The translations under genes and the position numbers were made by a program. From positions 1 through 15,874 of the forward strand of contig DAZU01000027.1 in assembly GCA_002507425.1 (NCBI GenBank): a stretch of 15,874 bases of DNA. Reading direction: 5' to 3'. This document shows positions 1 through 5,368 of the stretch, piece by piece. Position 1 is the stretch's first letter; every line of letters begins with the position of its first letter. The notes under the pieces were generated by a model. That model had not been told where the DNA came from and searched no databases. It saw nothing but the letters and a program-made list of their open reading frames with translations. This stretch comes from Euryarchaeota archaeon UBA53. Lineage in GTDB: Archaea; Thermoplasmatota; Poseidoniia; Poseidoniales; Poseidoniaceae.

Positions 1-693
1 AGGAAATCAAAAATTGAAGTGACGGCTAGAGTCGACTTTGCTGAGGGAACAAACCATTACAAATTAATAGAGGTGGATAATGGTGATAATAATGAAGAGC
101 AAGTGGTTACTTACATCCGCCACGAGTTCGTATTTTCAATTCAAGGAAATGCAATTGGGGTGGAATGGGAATTTGGTGATGGAAGCTACGGCAATGGACA
201 GATAACATCCCATCAGTATGAATTACCCGGACACTATATTGTAAAGGCAACAATGTCCACTGAATATGGTATTGATATTACTGAGCTTTTGATTACTGTG
301 CATTTGAAAGGTGTAGTAGAAGCAGATAACATGGAATGCACGTGTGCTCCAAACGCCAAAGATACGTTAATTGATCTGCAAGCCACACAACTTCCTGTTA
401 TCATGGAGGGATCTGTTTCAGTTGAGCATGATGGAAGCAGTGAGCCATGTTCTCTTAGATTTCCATTTCAAGATTGTCATTTAAGGGCCACTCTTCAATG
501 GACGCAAGATGATTTAGTGGTGCACGAAGAAATTATTTTTGATGACACCTTTAGAATCAACGAATTGACAATAAACTATACTATCGATTGGACATTTTAT
601 GAAGAAGGTGACGGTATCCAAATTCTACTAGAGACCGACCAGTTAAGAGATTGGCACAAGCCATCGGCAGAGTGGTATAGCACAGTAGTTTAG
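1..693 (+). CDS. PKD-domain surface/secreted protein, 5'-partial
   Basis: The reading frame is open from the first base of the window, so the 5' end is probably missing. A GTG at 19 could be a start but has no convincing ribosome site. Counting from that GTG, residues 33-96 form a PKD-type Ig-like domain, with the signature WEFGDGS at 50-56 followed by a GHYIVKATMS strand. PKD domains are usually extracellular and mediate adhesion or act as spacers in surface proteins. The remaining 125 residues are beta-rich and carry four cysteines (C107, C109, C144, C153) that could form disulfides outside the cell. No transmembrane segment or sorting signal is seen at the C-terminus, so an anchor, if any, lies upstream. 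A T6 run follows 15 nt after the stop. The PKD call is firm; the role of the rest is unknown. Confidence 0.7.
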   Translation, partial: RKSKIEVTARVDFAEGTNHYKLIEVDNGDNNEEQVVTYIRHEFVFSIQGNAIGVEWEFGDGSYGNGQITSHQYELPGHYIVKATMSTEYGIDITELLITVHLKGVVEADNMECTCAPNAKDTLIDLQATQLPVIMEGSVSVEHDGSSEPCSLRFPFQDCHLRATLQWTQDDLVVHEEIIFDDTFRINELTINYTIDWTFYEEGDGIQILLETDQLRDWHKPSAEWYSTVV

Positions 694-701
694 TTGACAT
701 A

Positions 702-762
702 AAACCTCTTTTTTGCTAATGAAATTAAGATATTACACATCGTGTAAACAATCTAGAGGTTT
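702..762. repeat. Nested inverted repeats downstream of the PKD gene
   Basis: AAACCTCT at 702-709 is perfectly complementary to AGAGGTTT at 755-762. Inside it lies a second perfect inverted repeat, TTACAC-ATC-GTGTAA, at 733-747. The region could fold as a nested hairpin in RNA, or the inner palindrome could be a protein-binding site. It lies between two convergent genes and has no open frame of note. Confidence 0.4.
709..714 (+). terminator. Oligo-T terminator candidate after the PKD gene
   Basis: A run of six T lies 15 nt after the TAG stop of the PKD gene. Archaeal RNA polymerase terminates at T-rich tracts without needing a hairpin, so this is a plausible terminator. It is adjacent to the left arm of an inverted repeat (702-709), which may also play a part. 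Confidence 0.4.
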
Positions 763-788
763 AAATTCAATGACAGGCAGGTGATATT

Positions 789-855
789 GCTCCGAAAACG
801 GAGCGAGTGTTTTTCGGAGTGGGCGAGGGGTCGCCCGTTTGTACACACTTGCTCC
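789..855. other. GC-rich intergenic element with competing hairpins
   Basis: By hand count, bases 789-840 are 62% G+C (32 of 52), well above the AT-rich surroundings. Four pairings can be read directly. (A) GCTCCG 789-794 with CGGAGC 799-804, AAAA loop. (B) CTCCGAAAA 790-798 with TTTTCGGAG 811-819. (C) GGAGCGAGTGT 800-810 with ACACTTGCTCC 845-855, 11 pairs including one G-U. (D) GGGCGA 821-826 with TCGCCC 831-836, GGGG loop. A, B and C share bases and exclude each other; D fits inside C. The element ends one base before the cutA stop codon. It may be a bidirectional terminator, a small structured RNA, or a dispersed repeat. I cannot choose from sequence alone. Confidence 0.45.
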
Positions 856-856
856 A

Positions 857-1183
857 CTAATTCCTAACAGAGTTTTTCGCTACCCATTCAAAGTAATCTA
901 TCGATGATTCGTATTTTGCAACTAAAATTTGTGGAATATCATAAGGGTGAATTTCTTTGATTTTTTCTAATATCACATCAAGTTTTGAGACAGCGACCTT
1001 TACTTCAATCGCCCACTCTTCTTCAGATACCATCTCACCTTCCCAATAATATGCTGAACTGACTATAGAATGAGAAACACATGCGGCTCCACAATCCAGA
1101 AGGGTTTGAGAAAAATTGGTTATTTCAAACTCTCTAATTGATTTTGGCAATGTGGTTTTGATTAGGTTAATCTTGGCGCCCAT
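857..1183 (-). CDS. cutA: CutA1-family divalent-cation tolerance protein
   Basis: The 108-residue product has the hallmarks of CutA1: a cysteine segment AACVSH at 34-39 (AACVN in most homologues), YYWEGE at 45-50, and HPYDIP at 79-84 followed by the final strand and helix. Length matches the family norm of about 105-115. CutA1 forms a very stable ferredoxin-like trimer. It has been linked to copper tolerance in Escherichia coli, but its molecular role is unsettled. I chose the ATG at 1183 because the family starts just before the first strand (INLIKTTLP). A longer in-frame start at 1345 would add 54 unrelated residues and run through the 5' end of the divergent selO. The stop is one base from the structured element at 789-855. 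Confidence 0.88.
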   Translation of the reverse strand: MGAKINLIKTTLPKSIREFEITNFSQTLLDCGAACVSHSIVSSAYYWEGEMVSEEEWAIEVKVAVSKLDVILEKIKEIHPYDIPQILVAKYESSIDYFEWVAKNSVRN

Positions 1184-1205
1184 GTAAACCCCCTGTTTCA
1201 ATAAG

Positions 1206-1217
1206 ACATGAACATGT
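1206..1217. promoter_or_regulatory. Palindrome between cutA and selO, possible operator
   Basis: ACATG-AA-CATGT is a perfect inverted repeat near the middle of the 75-bp divergent region between the cutA start (1183) and the selO start (1259). Its position would allow one dimeric regulator to act on both genes. No clear TATA box was found at the expected distance from either start, so the promoters remain undefined. Confidence 0.25.
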
Positions 1218-1258
1218 TGCGTACACACATTGAAAACCGTGACTAGGTAGTATATGGC

Positions 1259-2782
1259 ATGGGCAAGTTGGCTAACCTTAGCTGGAAGAATCGATTTCTG
1301 ACCCAAACTCCTGGTGACTCTAAAGTTGGAGGAGAACCAAGACAAGTTCCTGGAGCTTGTTGGTCAAGGGTTATTCCAACACCCCCTAAAAGTCCGAAAA
1401 TGCGATTGTGGTCAAAAGAGATGGCCGAAGATTTAGGGCTTGACTACGGTGGTGAGGATATCCTATCTGGTGGAAGCCAAGTGAAGGGAATGGATACATA
1501 CGCTCAACGTTATGGAGGTCATCAGTTTGGTAACTGGGCTGGTCAATTGGGTGATGGAAGAGCAATTACTCTTGGCGAAGTTGAAACAAAAGCGGGAGTC
1601 CTAGAGTTACAATTGAAGGGTGCGGGAAAAACTCCTTACTCCCGTTTTGCTGATGGAAAAGCGGTTCTGCGATCTTCAATCAGGGAGTTTTTGTGTAGCG
1701 AAGCCATGTTTCATTTGAGAGTACCGACAACAAGGGCACTATCTCTAGTTACAACAGGAGAAATGGTCTTGAGGGACATGATGTATGATGGAAATAGCAA
1801 ACTTGAGCCAGGCGCAGTAGTTTGTAGAGTAGCACCAAGTTTCATCAGATTTGGAAGTTTTCAAATCCATACGTTAAGGGGTGACAAAGAGACACTAGAG
1901 ATATTATTAGACCACACCGTAAGCAACCACTTCAAGAATCACAGTATTAAGGACGACGATAGTATCATACTCTGGTGCAAAGAAATTGCAAAATCAACGG
2001 CAGAAATGATTGCTCATTGGATGCGAGTTGGTTTTGTTCATGGTGTAATGAACACTGATAATATGTCAATCCATGGCTTAACAATAGATTACGGACCATA
2101 TGGATGGATAGAAGATTTCGACCTAGGTTGGACCCCTAATACAACTGATTCGGGAAGAAAAAGGTATTGTTTCGGGAATCAGCCAGAAATAGGTGCTTGG
2201 AATATTGCAAGATTTCTAGAATCTGTGTCACCGATTATGGAAAATCCAGAGAAATTGTATGATGTCTTAGATTACTATGTATCCCAATACGAGACAAGTA
2301 GGGAATTACTATGGTTAAACAAGATAGGAATTGCCGATCGTAGTCCTAAGGATGCTGAACTACTATCCGAACTAACCAACCTTCTTCAAAAATGCGAGAT
2401 AGATATGACCATATTTTTTAGAGAGTTGTGTCATATAACCAGTCCAGACATCAATGAACTAAGTTATGCATTTTATAATTTTGAGAACGCACCGGTAAAG
2501 GAGTGGGATTCTTGGTTGGAAATTTGGTGGGAAAGAGTTAATGGAAGTCCGGATCGAAAGATTATGTTGGCTAATAATCCAAAGTATGTTTTGCGGAACT
2601 GGATGGCACAATTAGCAATAGATGCCGCCGAGGATAATGACTACTTGATCTGTAATCAATTACACCAACTTCTCAAGGATCCATATGCTGAACAGAAAGA
2701 ATTTGAAACCGATTATTATCAAAAGATGCCTGAATGGGCGAAAAACCGGGTCGGTTGCTCTATGTTGTCTTGTTCTAGTTAA
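1259..2782 (+). CDS. selO: SelO/YdiU-family protein adenylyltransferase
   Basis: The 507-residue protein is a clear SelO pseudokinase (UPF0061), slightly longer than E. coli SelO (478). Family blocks in order: YAQRYGGHQFGNWAGQLGDG at 81-100, QLKGAGKTPYSRF at 118-130 with the nucleotide-binding lysine K120, IREFLCSEAM at 141-150, and the catalytic loop around NTDN with D267 and N268, then the DYG motif with D277 (DFG equivalent). Known members move AMP from ATP onto Ser, Thr or Tyr of target proteins and are tied to oxidative stress. The C-terminus ends in CSS with C505 third from last, the position of Sec in animal SelO and of the regulatory cysteine C476 in E. coli. The partner-cysteine site, C272 in E. 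coli, is P293 here, while an unusual cysteine sits at 304. The ATG at 1259 gives a normal N-terminus. Confidence 0.95.
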   Translation: MGKLANLSWKNRFLTQTPGDSKVGGEPRQVPGACWSRVIPTPPKSPKMRLWSKEMAEDLGLDYGGEDILSGGSQVKGMDTYAQRYGGHQFGNWAGQLGDGRAITLGEVETKAGVLELQLKGAGKTPYSRFADGKAVLRSSIREFLCSEAMFHLRVPTTRALSLVTTGEMVLRDMMYDGNSKLEPGAVVCRVAPSFIRFGSFQIHTLRGDKETLEILLDHTVSNHFKNHSIKDDDSIILWCKEIAKSTAEMIAHWMRVGFVHGVMNTDNMSIHGLTIDYGPYGWIEDFDLGWTPNTTDSGRKRYCFGNQPEIGAWNIARFLESVSPIMENPEKLYDVLDYYVSQYETSRELLWLNKIGIADRSPKDAELLSELTNLLQKCEIDMTIFFRELCHITSPDINELSYAFYNFENAPVKEWDSWLEIWWERVNGSPDRKIMLANNPKYVLRNWMAQLAIDAAEDNDYLICNQLHQLLKDPYAEQKEFETDYYQKMPEWAKNRVGCSMLSCSS

Positions 2783-2808
2783 AAAATAAGGTAGAAATAA
2801 ACAGCCTA

Positions 2809-2815
2809 TTATATA
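2809..2815 (+). promoter_or_regulatory. Archaeal TATA box for a leaderless gene
   Basis: TTATATA is centred 25 nt upstream of the ATG at 2837. That is the distance expected between an archaeal TATA box and the transcription start, so the transcript would begin at or next to the start codon. No ribosome-binding sequence precedes that ATG, which agrees with a leaderless mRNA. Confidence 0.55.
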
Positions 2816-2836
2816 CTGACCTACTAATCATAGTGT

Positions 2837-3043
2837 ATGTCGCAGGTCGAAACAAACCCTAACTTCATGATAAGATATGCTCCCGGAGTATTGAGAGCTG
2901 TTCAAATTATGATGCTCGCAGTTACTGTCTTTTTGATGGCTAACTTCGTTCTAGCATTCCCGGTATCAATCACAATATTCTTCTTAGCACTACCAGCTTT
3001 GATAATGAATATTGGCTGGTTGATGTTCGCTAGAGCTGTCTGA
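2837..3043 (+). CDS. Small two-helix membrane protein, unknown function
   Basis: The 68-residue product has a short polar N-terminus (about 1-17) and two hydrophobic segments, roughly 18-40 and 43-65, joined by a tight FPVS turn. No charged residue falls inside the helices. I do not recognise a family. It sits 54 nt after selO on the same strand but has its own TATA box at 2809-2815, so it is probably transcribed separately and without a leader. This promoter geometry and the consistent membrane-protein composition are the main reasons to treat so small a frame as a real gene. Function is unknown. Confidence 0.6.
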   Translation: MSQVETNPNFMIRYAPGVLRAVQIMMLAVTVFLMANFVLAFPVSITIFFLALPALIMNIGWLMFARAV

Positions 3044-3090
3044 ACTTTGCTAGTGGTTGTTGTAAGCAAGCGCAAGTCATTGCTGTTTCG

Positions 3091-3222
3091 TCATGAGACT
3101 ATGTCGTCCTTCTCAGCGTCTTCAAGTAATATGAATTCAAAATCCCCAGTTTTGCTATCATAATCTATGCTTGCAAAGATAGCTTTCATTTGCCTATCTT
3201 CGAACGGGTCATGAAAATAAGG
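3091..3222 (-). pseudogene. Coding-like continuation beyond the in-frame TAG of the 3223-3474 gene
   Basis: The frame of the upstream small gene continues past its TAG (3223-3225) for 43 sense codons to a TGA at 3091-3093. The predicted extension looks like genuine protein: it opens with PYFHDPFEDRQ and has two alternating hydrophobic strands (KAIFASIDYD, DFEFILLEDA) and an acidic end. It contains an internal ATG at 3189 that would give a 32-residue product if used separately. Explanations are a nonsense mutation that truncated a gene of about 127 codons, read-through or recoding of UAG, or a base error in the assembly. TAG is an ordinary stop elsewhere in the window (genes ending at 693, 857 and 4463), which argues against genome-wide recoding. 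Confidence 0.5.
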
Positions 3223-3474
3223 CTAATCTCTTCTGAATATACTTAGAACCCGCTTGTATTGATCCATCTTCATCTTTCCAGTTATTGTATAAACGGCAGA
3301 TTCTGCACCCTCATCGAGTAAATCATCCCCCTCATGTCCTCTGATAACAGTTCTCTGTAGTCTTCGTTTAACATTCATATGAACATTGCAATCTCCGATT
3401 CTTTCCCATTCTTCTCCTAAGGTTGTAATGTAACATTCATTGTTATCTACAATAATCTCTCCATAACTTATCAA
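3223..3474 (-). CDS. Small beta-rich protein of unknown function, possibly truncated
   Basis: The annotated frame gives 83 residues that look mainly beta-stranded, with the segment YTITGKMKMDQYKRV near the end. It starts with TTG at 3474, which overlaps the TGA of the upstream flavoprotein gene (TTGA). An in-frame stop lies immediately before that TTG, so this is the only nearby start and implies translational coupling. The C-terminus, IFRRD, stops abruptly at TAG, and the same frame goes on for 43 protein-like codons, so this may be the front part of a broken or recoded gene. I do not recognise the family. The general shape recalls small beta-rich domains of tail-assembly proteins, but I see no phage genes nearby and do not assign that. 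Confidence 0.6.
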   Translation of the reverse strand: MISYGEIIVDNNECYITTLGEEWERIGDCNVHMNVKRRLQRTVIRGHEGDDLLDEGAESAVYTITGKMKMDQYKRVLSIFRRD

Positions 3475-3974
3475 TCAAACAACTGCCTCAGCATATCTTC
3501 GACAGTCTCTGGGTTCGCATCCTTATTTTTGTTAGCAATGCAGTTTCTACCAATCACAATGCATCCCAGGAACGAAAACATCTGTCGCATTGCCATTATG
3601 ACATGAGCACCACCACCACCACTGTGTGTTGCAAGACCAACTTTTCTACGATTGAATAAAGCCCTAAAATCATTCCATTCAGTACTTAACCATGCAACAG
3701 TGTTGTTCAGGGTAGGAGGCATAGAGCCATTATACTCCGGAGCGATAACTATCCAAGAATCTGCATCCCCCATTTTCTGCTTTAATTCACTCATACCTGC
3801 AACGGTTTCCAGTTCTTTTGAACGCGCTACTGTAAACATTGGGAAGTCTATTTCCGAGAGATCTACAATGTCTGAATCATGTCCTAAATCTTCTGCTTTA
3901 GTTGCAAATTTTTTTGCTAATTCGTAGTTAGTTCCGCCAGTTGCAGTAATCATCAATACCTTAGACATATACAT
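3471..3974 (-). CDS. NADPH-dependent FMN reductase-like flavoprotein
   Basis: The 167-residue product has a flavodoxin-like fold of the NADPH-dependent FMN reductase family. The N-terminal strand KVLMITATGG leads into the phosphate-binding turn, PEYNGSMPPTLNN at 79-91 is the family signature that contacts FMN, and a glycine-rich SGGGGAH lies at 118-124. Members reduce flavins, quinones, azo dyes or chromate using NAD(P)H; the substrate cannot be told from sequence. A second ATG at 3968 (MSKVLMI) is an equally good start and fits the fold better. A weak GGG at 3975-3977 precedes it. The stop overlaps the TTG of the next gene by 4 nt. An 89-bp gap separates it from osmC upstream, so it probably has its own promoter. 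It may use flavin made through RibA from the adjacent operon. Confidence 0.85.
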   Translation of the reverse strand: MYMSKVLMITATGGTNYELAKKFATKAEDLGHDSDIVDLSEIDFPMFTVARSKELETVAGMSELKQKMGDADSWIVIAPEYNGSMPPTLNNTVAWLSTEWNDFRALFNRRKVGLATHSGGGGAHVIMAMRQMFSFLGCIVIGRNCIANKNKDANPETVEDMLRQLFD

Positions 3975-4009
3975 CCCAATCAGTAATAGAACTCAAATGT
4001 GTCCCTTGT

Positions 4010-4032
4010 AATTCATAGTAAGCAATTCATAG
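4010..4032. repeat. Tandem 9-bp repeat upstream of the flavoprotein gene
   Basis: AATTCATAG occurs at 4010-4018 and again at 4024-4032, a 14-bp spacing, 36-58 nt upstream of the flavoprotein start on the minus strand. Two equal half-sites before a promoter could be a regulator-binding site. In AT-rich DNA chance is also possible. No clear TATA box was found for this gene. Confidence 0.2.
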
Positions 4033-4063
4033 AAGTTTGCTATGGAAAATTATCCCAAATTAC

Positions 4064-4462
4064 CTATTCAAAGTTTATTTCAACTTCCATCTCTTCACTA
4101 ACAGACAAACATATTGGGCAATTGCAACCCTCTGTAATTAGCCATGTCCTCTCATCGATATCAAGATGATTAGGAAGTGACACAGTAACCTCCAATTTGC
4201 TTATTCTCCTTGGGCTAGATGCCATGTGCTTGGTCACACTGCCTTTCATACCCTTAACTTCTAATCCTTTTGATTCTGCTCTCATGGCAATTATTGTCAT
4301 TATACAAGTGAGCATTGACGTTGAAAGCAAGTCTGTTGGAGAAAATGATTCACCTTTGCCATTATTGTCCAATGGAGCATCTGTTCGTAACGTTGCGCCC
4401 GATTTTACGTGAGTTGCAGTGCAGCGCAAATTTCCATCATATGTCGCATCAATCTTTACCAT
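4064..4462 (-). CDS. OsmC-family peroxiredoxin-like protein
   Basis: The 132-residue product matches the OsmC/Ohr superfamily in length and layout. A glutamate-containing ESFSPTDLL lies at 38-46, the helix with the first redox cysteine (LTC, C53) follows, and the second is C115 in CNCPIC. Superfamily members reduce organic or hydrogen peroxides with the two cysteines. Two more cysteines, C113 and C118, flank the second site, which is unusual and might tune the redox couple or bind metal. The RibA-type gene upstream ends at the base directly before this ATG, so the two are in one operon and probably translationally coupled. It resembles the YhfA-like branch more than Ohr, but the substrate is not predictable. 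Confidence 0.88.
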   Translation of the reverse strand: MVKIDATYDGNLRCTATHVKSGATLRTDAPLDNNGKGESFSPTDLLSTSMLTCIMTIIAMRAESKGLEVKGMKGSVTKHMASSPRRISKLEVTVSLPNHLDIDERTWLITEGCNCPICLSVSEEMEVEINFE

Positions 4463-5065
4463 CTAAACATCTCCAAATTCAATTTCGTGACCCATCCTAT
4501 CTACCTTTGTTTGCAAATATTCTCTGTTTTCATTTGCAATACCTACCACTAGAGGTACTCTTTTTGCAACATTTATCCCATATTTTTTCAATTGTTGAAC
4601 TTTATCTGGATTGTTTGATAGTATGGAGACACTTTCAATCTCGAGTGCTTTCAGCATTATACTAGCCATTTGATAATTTCTAGCATCTCCAGGTAAACCA
4701 AGCATAAGATTAGCATCCAATGTATCAGCGCCTTGGTCTTGAAGATGATATGCCTGAATTTTTGAATGCAATCCTATTCCTCTTCCTTCTTGTCTCAAAT
4801 AGAGCAATACTCCCCATCCTCGTTTTGAAATAGCTTGTAAAGCAGCATCTAATTGCGGCCCGCAATCACAGCGTAATGAACCGAAGGCATCACCAGTTAA
4901 GCACTCGGAATGGACGCGCATTAAAACTGGATCTGGCCCTGACATATCTCCAATATACAGCGCAACATGGTCTAATCCAGTCTCTTTTTCATGAAACACT
5001 CTTATGTTGAATTCCCCGTATTTTGTCGGTAGCCTGGCTGTACTGGGTATTTCATTTAGATTCAT
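4463..5065 (-). CDS. ribA: GTP cyclohydrolase II
   Basis: The 200-residue enzyme opens the imidazole ring of GTP to begin riboflavin synthesis, releasing formate and pyrophosphate. It is the single-domain form, close to E. coli RibA (196 residues) with a constant offset of one. The zinc ligands are C55, C66 and C68 in SECLTGDAFGSLRCDC, the triphosphate-binding EGRGIGL is at 93-99, and the catalytic-region residues Y106, D127 and R129 are present. No fused RibB domain is seen. Many archaea use the unrelated GTP cyclohydrolase III, so a bacterial-type enzyme here suggests an acquired gene. The start ATG overlaps the TusA-like stop by 4 nt, and the stop directly abuts the osmC start, giving a compact three-gene operon. 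Confidence 0.95.
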   Translation of the reverse strand: MNLNEIPSTARLPTKYGEFNIRVFHEKETGLDHVALYIGDMSGPDPVLMRVHSECLTGDAFGSLRCDCGPQLDAALQAISKRGWGVLLYLRQEGRGIGLHSKIQAYHLQDQGADTLDANLMLGLPGDARNYQMASIMLKALEIESVSILSNNPDKVQQLKKYGINVAKRVPLVVGIANENREYLQTKVDRMGHEIEFGDV

Positions 5066-5292
5066 TGTTTCACCTCAATTGTGTAATGAAATTCTCCAGA
5101 GTTTTCTTCTGTACCAAGAAGGTTATGCCCCATTCTACTGACCAGTAATGGGATATCATGAATTGTTTCAGGGTCGTCTGCGACAACCAGTAATATCTCT
5201 CCTACATTCAATTTTAGCAAAGCATTCCTGGCATGATTGACGGGAACTGGACAGTAGTGACCCAACACGTCTAGTTTGTGAGTCGGCTCCAC
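5062..5292 (-). CDS. TusA/SirA-family sulfur-carrier protein
   Basis: The 76-residue product is a TusA-like protein with the diagnostic CPVP motif at 14-17 (family CPxP), where C14 would carry persulfide sulfur. Length equals the family norm. TusA proteins pass sulfur to tRNA thiolation, molybdenum-cofactor or sulfur-oxidation systems; which one applies cannot be seen here. The start is GTG at 5292, as the frame upstream offers no ATG, GTG or TTG near it. It is the first gene of the operon with ribA and osmC and overlaps ribA by 4 nt (ATGA). It diverges from the archaeosortase gene, with 76 bp between the two starts. Confidence 0.88.
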   Translation of the reverse strand: MEPTHKLDVLGHYCPVPVNHARNALLKLNVGEILLVVADDPETIHDIPLLVSRMGHNLLGTEENSGEFHYTIEVKQ

Positions 5293-5348
5293 AATTATCC
5301 CGATGGGATAGGCAACTTCAATCCTCCCACGAGTGAGGTTTCATGAAT

Positions 5349-5366
5349 GAGGTGATTTACTCACCT
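5349..5366 (+). promoter_or_regulatory. Hairpin containing the Shine-Dalgarno of the archaeosortase gene
   Basis: GAGGTGA at 5349-5355 is a strong Shine-Dalgarno sequence, but it lies 13 nt before the ATG at 5369, farther than usual. AGGTGA (5350-5355) is perfectly complementary to TCACCT (5361-5366) with a TTTAC loop. If the transcript includes it, the hairpin would hide the ribosome site. At the DNA level the same inverted repeat could be an operator serving this gene and the divergent TusA-like gene. Confidence 0.4.
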
Positions 5367-5368
5367 GC

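Noticed and set aside
702..855. CRISPR array or tRNA gene in the repeat-rich intergenic region
   Set aside because: There are no regularly spaced direct repeats and no cloverleaf with a T-loop or anticodon arm. All structure is inverted repeats.
1184..1345. Longer N-terminus for the CutA1 gene starting at 1345
   Set aside because: It would add 54 residues with no counterpart in the family, run through the start of selO, and remove the divergent promoter region. The ATG at 1183 gives the normal length.
3223..3225. TAG as a pyrrolysine codon
   Set aside because: No pyl gene or downstream element is visible and TAG is a normal stop for several genes here. A mutation, read-through or sequence error is simpler, so this is kept only as a test in the finding.
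3223..3474. Phage tail protein
   Set aside because: The beta-rich shape is only suggestive, and no capsid, terminase, integrase or other tail gene is nearby.
4197..4665. Plus-strand frames opposite osmC and ribA
   Set aside because: They are shadows of two strongly conserved minus-strand genes.
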